Part shown: positions 59,383 to 64,000 of the stretch, one piece after another
Numbering within the stretch: the stretch's first letter is position 1
Layout: the number at the start of each line of letters is the position of its first letter
From: an uncultured Pseudomonadota bacterium
Lineage (GTDB): Bacteria; Pseudomonadota; Gammaproteobacteria; Burkholderiales; SG8-39
Length of the DNA: 64,000 bases
Assembly (NCBI GenBank): GCA_903909415.1
Contig: CAIVVS010000055.1
Location: 1 to 64,000, forward strand
Direction of reading: 5' to 3'
Made by a program: the position numbers and the translations under genes
Notes under the pieces: model-generated
The model's database searches: none
What the model was told of the DNA's origin: nothing
The model's input: the letters and a program-made list of their open reading frames with translations, nothing else

Positions 59383-60282
59383 GTGATCCGCTACAAGGGC
59401 CTGGGCTACGTCGCCCTGACCGTCACCGACCTGGACCGCGCGCGCCGCTGGTATCCGGCGATGGCGGGCGTGCAGGAAAACGGCACCGGCCCCTCGGGCG
59501 AGGTGTTCTACTGCGCCGGCGGCACCAAGCACCACGACCTCGTCCTCTACCAGGGCCCGAAGCCCGCGCTGCGGCGCATCGGCTGGGAGCTGGAGTCCGA
59601 AGCCCAGGTCCCGGTGGTCAAGGCGCAGCTCGACCGGCACGGCGTGGCCTGGCGCGAACTCGGTGCGGCCGAGTGCGACTCCATCGGCATGCACGACACG
59701 ATCCGCGCGATCGACCCGGTCACCGGCGTGACCCTGGACTTCTACGCCCGCATGCGCGAGGCGGCGCGGCCCTTCGTGCCGGGCGTGGCGCGGCTGGAGA
59801 ACATCTGCCACGTGGGCGTGGGCACGCCGCGCTACCGCGAGGCGATCCGCTTCTACGAGGACGTGCTGAACTTCCGCACCTCGGACGAGATCGACGGCCG
59901 CATCAACCTGATGCGCTGCTTCCCCAACCCGCTGCACCATTCCTTCGCGCTAGCGGCGGCGGAACGCAACACCCTGCACCACCTGAACATCATGGTCGCG
60001 GGCCCGCAGGACATGGCGGCGGCCCGCGAGCGCTTCCGCGCCAACGACGTGCCCATCGTCTGGGACGGCCACCACCCGCCCTCGCAGAACACCTTCCTGT
60101 TCTACCTCGACCCCGACGGGCTGTCGCTGGAGATCGGCCACGGCATGGAACTGTTCCCCGAAGTCGGCGCGCGCGCCGCGCGGGTGTTCCCGCCCAAGCC
60201 GGAATCCTTCGACTCCACCGGCGCGCACCGCGACGAGCGCACCGCGGCGGTGGGCGAGATCGAGCCGCTCGCGGCACCTTAG
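59383..60282 (+). CDS. VOC family extradiol dioxygenase, two-domain
   Basis: A 299-residue type I extradiol-dioxygenase-like protein with an N-terminal VOC domain (GYVALTVTDLDRARRWY) and a catalytic C-terminal domain. Metal ligands are expected at the His of ENICHVGVG, the His of LHHLNIMV, and the Glu of LSLEIGHGME. The enzyme class opens catechol-type rings with O2. The start is GTG with GAGGAGG seven bases before it; an ATG 33 bases upstream lacks a site. It is the first gene of a five-gene operon that also contains a 3-hydroxyanthranilate dioxygenase-like cupin. Confidence 0.87.
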   Translation: MIRYKGLGYVALTVTDLDRARRWYPAMAGVQENGTGPSGEVFYCAGGTKHHDLVLYQGPKPALRRIGWELESEAQVPVVKAQLDRHGVAWRELGAAECDSIGMHDTIRAIDPVTGVTLDFYARMREAARPFVPGVARLENICHVGVGTPRYREAIRFYEDVLNFRTSDEIDGRINLMRCFPNPLHHSFALAAAERNTLHHLNIMVAGPQDMAAARERFRANDVPIVWDGHHPPSQNTFLFYLDPDGLSLEIGHGMELFPEVGARAARVFPPKPESFDSTGAHRDERTAAVGEIEPLAAP

Positions 60283-60326
60283 GCCGAACCCCAGGCCGCA
60301 CCCTGAACACAGCACGGACACCCGCC

Positions 60327-61142
60327 ATGCCCAACGCGCCCGCCACGCTCGAAGCCGAACTGACCTACACGGTCAACGACGGCCAGCCGATCATCAACGA
60401 GACCTTCGCCGACGGGAACATCGCGCGCAAGGTGACCGGCAGCTACGAACCGCACCGCGTCACACTCACCGACGGGCGCACCGTTCCCGGCGGCTTCGAC
60501 ATCGAGAAGAACGGCTTCGTGTTCGTTCCGCACCCGACCCGGGTCGGCGATTTCTTCGACAAGGCGCAGCTGGAATCGGTCTACTACCCCGAGGTGATCG
60601 AACTGGTGAAGGCGCAGTCGGGCGCGAAGCGCGTGGTGGTGTTCGACCACACGCTGCGCTCGGGCAACGAGGACGAGAGGAAGCAACGCCTGATCCGCGA
60701 GCCGGTGCTGACGGTGCACAACGACTACACCGACTGGTCCGGGCCGAACCGGCTGAAGGAACTCATGCCCGACGAGGCGGACGAGCTGCTCAAGCGGCGC
60801 TTCGCCATCATCCAGGTGTGGCGCCCGATCGCCGCGCCGGTGCTGTCCAACCCGCTGGCCATGGCCGACGCGCGCAGCCTCGCGCCGGAAGACCTGATCA
60901 TCTCGGAGCGGCGCTTCCCGGACCGCATCGGCCAGACCTACCGCGTGTCCTGGAACCCGGCGCACCGCTGGTACTACTTCTCCGCCATGCGCCGCGACGA
61001 GGCGCTGGTGTTCAAGGTGTACGACTCGGAGAAGGATGGACGCGCGCGCTTCACGCCGCACACCTCGTTCACCGACCCGACCACCCCGCACGGCGCGCCG
61101 CCGCGCCAGAGCATCGAAGTCCGTACCCTGGCGTTCTTCTAG
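60327..61142 (+). CDS. CmcJ/NvfI/AsaB-like oxidoreductase
   Basis: A 271-residue protein of the CmcJ/AsaB/GA4-desaturase family, best known from fungal and actinobacterial secondary metabolism. Family blocks are VVVFDHTLRSG, VHNDYTDWSGPNRL, RRFAIIQVWRPI and PLAMADARSL, then the WYYFSAMRRDEALVFK stretch and a His in ARFTPHTSF near the end. The HxD-like and late His pattern recalls iron/2-oxoglutarate oxygenases. Its exact reaction is not known. It lies 44 bp after the VOC gene and 36 bp before a Bug gene, an unusual catabolic setting for this family. Confidence 0.83.
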   Translation: MPNAPATLEAELTYTVNDGQPIINETFADGNIARKVTGSYEPHRVTLTDGRTVPGGFDIEKNGFVFVPHPTRVGDFFDKAQLESVYYPEVIELVKAQSGAKRVVVFDHTLRSGNEDERKQRLIREPVLTVHNDYTDWSGPNRLKELMPDEADELLKRRFAIIQVWRPIAAPVLSNPLAMADARSLAPEDLIISERRFPDRIGQTYRVSWNPAHRWYYFSAMRRDEALVFKVYDSEKDGRARFTPHTSFTDPTTPHGAPPRQSIEVRTLAFF

Positions 61143-61178
61143 CCTGCAAAAGAAATCCCGTTCCCGAGGAGCAGCAGC

Positions 61179-62174
61179 ATGACCAGCCGACGCCGTTTCG
61201 TTTCCGCCACCGGGGCCCTGGCCGCCGCGGCCTCTGCCGCCGGCCTGGTGCCGCGCGCCATCGCGCAGGTACTCAACCGGCCGCTGCGCCTGGTGGTGGG
61301 CTTCGCCGCCGGCGGCTCCACCGATGTCATCGCGCGCATCCTCGCCGAGAAGCTGCGCGGCAGCGCGGCGGCGCAGGTGCTGGTGGACAACCGCGTCGGC
61401 GCCTCCGGGCGCATCGCGGTGGAGTACGTGAAGAACGCCGACCCGGACGGCAGCACCCTGCTGTTCACGCCGGACTTCCTGATGACGGTGTACCCGCACA
61501 GCTTCAGGAAGCTGTCCTACGACCCGCTGCGCGACTTCATCCCGGTGGCCAACAGTTCCCGCTCGATGCTGGTGCTGTGCGCCGGCCCCGCGCTGCCGGC
61601 CAGCATCACCACCCTGCCGGAGCTGGTCCAGTGGGCGCGCGCCAATCCGAAACTGGCCTCGTATGCGACCACCTCGCCAGGCGCGACGCCGCACTTCACC
61701 GGCGTGATGCTGTCGCGCGCCGCCAACGTGGAACTCACGCCGGTGCACTACAAGGGCGGCGCCCCGGCGCTGCAGGACCTGCTGGGCGGCCAGGTGCCGC
61801 TGAGCGTGAACCCGGTGGGCGAGGCCCTGCCCCACCTGCGCGCCGGCAAGCTGCGCGCGCTGGCGGTCACCGGCCGGCAGCGCAGCCGCTTCCTGCCCGA
61901 GGTGCCCACCATGGTGGAGTCCGGCTACAGGGACATCGTGATCGAATCGTGGATAGGCTTCTTCACCACCGGCAAGACGCCGCCGGAGACGGTGGCACGC
62001 CTGAACGCGGCGATCGGCGAGGCGCTCAAGACGCCCGAGGTCGCCGCCGGTCTGGAGAAGTTCGCGGTGGAAGTCGCCATTTCCTCGCCGGCGGACTTCG
62101 CCGCCCAGGTGAAGGCCGACATGGAGCGCTGGGGCCCGGTGGTCAAGGCCTCGGGCTTCACCGCCGACGAATGA
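61179..62174 (+). CDS. Bug/TctC family receptor with Tat-type signal
   Basis: A 331-residue periplasmic receptor. The signal peptide MTSRRRFVSATGALAAAASA has a twin-arginine pattern and ends RAIAQ near residue 29; most other Bug proteins in this window have plain Sec signals. Family blocks are RPLRLVVGFAAGGSTDVIAR, VLVDNRVGASGRIAVEYV, DPDGSTLLF and VHYKGGAPALQDLLGGQV. The start follows CCGAGGAGCAGC. It probably captures the substrate of the surrounding dioxygenase operon. Confidence 0.92.
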   Translation: MTSRRRFVSATGALAAAASAAGLVPRAIAQVLNRPLRLVVGFAAGGSTDVIARILAEKLRGSAAAQVLVDNRVGASGRIAVEYVKNADPDGSTLLFTPDFLMTVYPHSFRKLSYDPLRDFIPVANSSRSMLVLCAGPALPASITTLPELVQWARANPKLASYATTSPGATPHFTGVMLSRAANVELTPVHYKGGAPALQDLLGGQVPLSVNPVGEALPHLRAGKLRALAVTGRQRSRFLPEVPTMVESGYRDIVIESWIGFFTTGKTPPETVARLNAAIGEALKTPEVAAGLEKFAVEVAISSPADFAAQVKADMERWGPVVKASGFTADE

Positions 62175-62207
62175 CGCACGAATGACACATCGAGCCCAGG
62201 AGGGAAC

Positions 62208-62849
62208 ATGAGCCAACCCGTCGCCCCGATCTCCCCGGTCACCGGCCTGCCGCTGCCGATGACCTCGTCCCTGCCGTTCTCGCTGCCGCGCCACGCAGTG
62301 GGCAGCGCCTCGGTGCTGAACATGCCCAACGTGGACCTCGAGGGCATCATGCGCCACCTTGCCAACGACGACACGCGCCGCACCTGGCCGCTGTGGCAGG
62401 AGGAGGAGTCGCTCGCCTTCATCGCGCGCGGACGCGAGTACCGCAGCGAGTTCCACATCAACCACAGCCACGAGTTCCAGTACTCGCTGCGCGGCGACCT
62501 CTACCTGCACTACCGCACGCCCGAGGGCAGGGAGCAGGTCGCCCACGTGCCCGAGGGCTCCTGCCTGTACCAGCCGCCGCTGGTGCCGCACTCGCCGCGC
62601 TTCGGGCCGGACGCCTTCCAGCTGGTGATCGAGCGCAAGCGCCGCCCGGGCGAGGTGGACAAGTTCCACTGGTTCTGCCAGAAGTGCGACGCCTTCCTGC
62701 ACGAGGAAACCTTCGTCGTGTCGGACTACATGGCCGACCCGGTGTCGCGCGCCTACGAGCGCTTCTTCACTTCCGAGGCCTTCCGCACCTGCAAGCACTG
62801 CGGCACGGTGATGCCCGCGCCGGACGCGTTCAAGGCGAAGGCGGCATGA
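62208..62849 (+). CDS. 3-hydroxyanthranilate 3,4-dioxygenase-like cupin
   Basis: A 213-residue iron dioxygenase of the 3HAO type. Iron ligands H83, E89 and H128 are in FHINHSHEFQYSLRG and VPHSPRF; substrate residues R79, R131 and E142 (VIERKRR) are conserved; the rubredoxin-like site has C157/C160 and C195/C198. An N-terminal extension of about 30 residues (Pro-rich) is longer than in bacterial HaaO. 3HAO opens 3-hydroxyanthranilate to a 2-amino-3-carboxymuconate semialdehyde. No other kynurenine-pathway genes are adjacent, so an analogue may be the substrate. Its stop overlaps the next start (ATGA). Confidence 0.9.
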   Translation: MSQPVAPISPVTGLPLPMTSSLPFSLPRHAVGSASVLNMPNVDLEGIMRHLANDDTRRTWPLWQEEESLAFIARGREYRSEFHINHSHEFQYSLRGDLYLHYRTPEGREQVAHVPEGSCLYQPPLVPHSPRFGPDAFQLVIERKRRPGEVDKFHWFCQKCDAFLHEETFVVSDYMADPVSRAYERFFTSEAFRTCKHCGTVMPAPDAFKAKAA

Positions 62850-63475
62850 GTGCACCGAACGCAACTTACCTGGACGGCGTGCTGCAGCCGGCGCACAGCG
62901 CGCTGCTGGTGATCGACATGCAGAACGACTTCTGCCATCCGGACGGATGGATGAAGCGCGAGCGCAACCACGACCTGTCGGCGATCCCGGCGATCACCGC
63001 CAACATCAACCGCGTGGTCGATGCCGCGCGCGCGGCCGGCATGCCGGTGGTGTGGATACGCGCGATCTACGACTTCAAGTACCTGACGCCTGCCCACATC
63101 GCCAAGCGCGTGGTCGAGGGCTGCGTGATGGAGGGCAGCTGGGGCGCGGACTTCTGCGGCGTGGACCCCAGGCCCGGCGAGCCGTTGGTGGACAAGCACC
63201 ACTTCAGCGGCTTCCACGGCACGCCGCTGGAGGCTGAACTGCAGCAGCGCGGCATCCGTACCCTGGTGCTGGCGGGCGTGGCGACCAACGTCTGCGTGGA
63301 GTCCACCCTGCGCGAAGGGTTCTTCCGCGGTTACCACATCGTGCTGCTCGAGGACTGCGTGGGCAGCAACAGCCGCGCCGGCCACGAGGGCACGCTCGCC
63401 ACGGTGCGCAACAACATCGGCACCGTGATGGGTTCGGCGGAACTCATCGGCCGGTTGTCCGCCGTACCGGCCTGA
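62846..63475 (+). CDS. Isochorismatase family hydrolase (RutB-like)
   Basis: A 209-residue amidohydrolase with triad D24 (ALLVIDMQNDF), K116 (LVDKHHFSGF) and a Cys near residue 150 (ATNVCVES). The pattern is that of ureidoacrylate or peroxyureidoacrylate amidohydrolase and related carbamoyl hydrolases. Overlap with the 3HAO-like gene by ATGA indicates joint translation, so it may hydrolyse an amide in the ring-opened product or remove a side-chain amide before cleavage. It ends the operon; 220 bp without a recognisable gene follow. Confidence 0.9.
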   Translation: MSAPNATYLDGVLQPAHSALLVIDMQNDFCHPDGWMKRERNHDLSAIPAITANINRVVDAARAAGMPVVWIRAIYDFKYLTPAHIAKRVVEGCVMEGSWGADFCGVDPRPGEPLVDKHHFSGFHGTPLEAELQQRGIRTLVLAGVATNVCVESTLREGFFRGYHIVLLEDCVGSNSRAGHEGTLATVRNNIGTVMGSAELIGRLSAVPA

Positions 63476-63695
63476 GCACCCGGGGCGGGCCGCCATCCCG
63501 GACGGCCTCCATTGCGAACGTCAATGCGCCGGACGAAGGTTTCCCTGCGCGCGGATGCCAATCCACCTTGACCGGCGCGCAGCGCGCCACTAACCTGCAT
63601 GGCCGGAACGCACGCGGGACAAGCGACGGCGACACGATCCCGCGGCGCCGCAAGACAAACTGGCAGCACGCAACGCCATCGAGGAGCCCACCACC

Positions 63696-64000
63696 ATGTC
63701 CACCCGCACCCCCGCGCGCAGGCTGATCGTCCGCGCCATCAGCACCCTGACCCTGTTCGCCGGCATCGCGTCGTTCGTTCCCGTGGCGCAGGCGCAGGCG
63801 CCCGCCTGGCCGTCGCGTCCGGTGAAATTCGTGCTGCCGCTGGGCGCGGGCTCGGGCGCGGACATCGGCGCGCGCCTGTTCGCCGACAACCTGTCCAAGC
63901 GCTGGGGCCAGCCGGTGGTGGTGGAGAACCGCCCGGGCGGCGACGGCATGATCGCGATCAACACCGTGCTGTCGGCGAAGGACGACCACACGCTGATGTG
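63696..64000 (+). CDS. Bug/TctC family receptor, N-terminal part
   Basis: The gene runs off the right edge after about 101 codons. A signal peptide (LIVRAISTLTLFAGIASFVP, ending AQAQ near residue 34) is followed by the Bug opening RPVKFVLPLGAGSGADIGAR and VVVENRPGGDGMIAIN. The start follows GAGGAGCCCACCACC. The promoter region of 220 bp upstream shows no further feature. Confidence 0.9.
   Translation, partial: MSTRTPARRLIVRAISTLTLFAGIASFVPVAQAQAPAWPSRPVKFVLPLGAGSGADIGARLFADNLSKRWGQPVVVENRPGGDGMIAINTVLSAKDDHTLM

Overview
The window is strongly GC-rich DNA from a beta-proteobacterium, most likely a member of Burkholderiales (Alcaligenaceae- or Comamonadaceae-like). The reasons are the prfB-lysS gene pair at the left edge, eight tripartite-tricarboxylate (Bug/TctC) periplasmic receptors without TctAB partners, a MoxR/DUF58/BatA cluster, and REP-like palindromes of the type common in these genomes. 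No rRNA, tRNA, CRISPR array, phage or insertion sequence was seen.

Region 1 (1-6578) is mostly housekeeping and transport: the 3' end of prfB, lysS, a glycine-zipper envelope protein, a SbtA-type bicarbonate permease with its PII-like SbtB partner, two EamA exporters and a small Cys-rich unknown. Region 2 (6592-12660) has a GntR regulator divergent from an ACMSD-like amidohydrolase, an ABC exporter, an exported LigI-like amidohydrolase and a ketopantoate reductase. Region 3 (12666-19673) is an envelope cluster: two BatA-like VWA proteins, DUF58, MoxR ATPase, a membrane-anchored trypsin-like protease and two paralogous exported unknowns. Region 4 (19743-25427) holds a YtcJ-like amidohydrolase, a Bug receptor, selD, an exported transglutaminase and a TlpA-like thioredoxin.

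From 25459 to 63475 the window is almost entirely catabolic. On the minus strand there is a Rieske dioxygenase operon with two small accessory proteins, a PrpD family protein, two Bug receptors, an esterase, a cupin, and a NitT/TauT-type ABC transporter fused by overlapping codons to the large subunit of a molybdenum hydroxylase. The FAD and 2Fe-2S subunits of that hydroxylase are transcribed divergently, with RidA and isochorismatase family genes downstream. Next comes a plus-strand unit of Bug receptor, isochorismatase, a biotinyl-like carrier lacking the acceptor lysine and a pyruvate-carboxylase-type carboxyltransferase. It converges on a minus-strand unit of enamidase, ornithine cyclodeaminase family and Dph6-like ATPase, which is divergent from an IclR regulator. 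The plus strand continues with an M29/NicX-like metalloenzyme, Bug, VOC, NmrA, FAD monooxygenase and DUF2783; then RsuA on the minus strand; then Bug, a PaaA-like diiron oxygenase, a frameshifted aryl-CoA ligase, and a five-gene operon of VOC extradiol dioxygenase, CmcJ-like oxidoreductase, Bug, 3-hydroxyanthranilate dioxygenase-like cupin and isochorismatase. A further Bug gene runs off the right edge.

Read together, the right two thirds looks like several small self-contained uptake-plus-degradation units for aromatic and N-heteroaromatic acids: a Bug receptor or ABC transporter captures the substrate, molybdenum, Rieske, flavin or diiron enzymes hydroxylate it, VOC or cupin dioxygenases open the ring, and amidohydrolases and isochorismatase-like hydrolases deaminate the products. 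Actual substrates cannot be read from the sequence. The most unusual items are the lysine-less carrier/carboxyltransferase pair, the enamidase/Dph6-like operon, the 3HAO-like operon, and short AT-rich elements that recur in otherwise GC-rich DNA, one of them in frame inside a gene.
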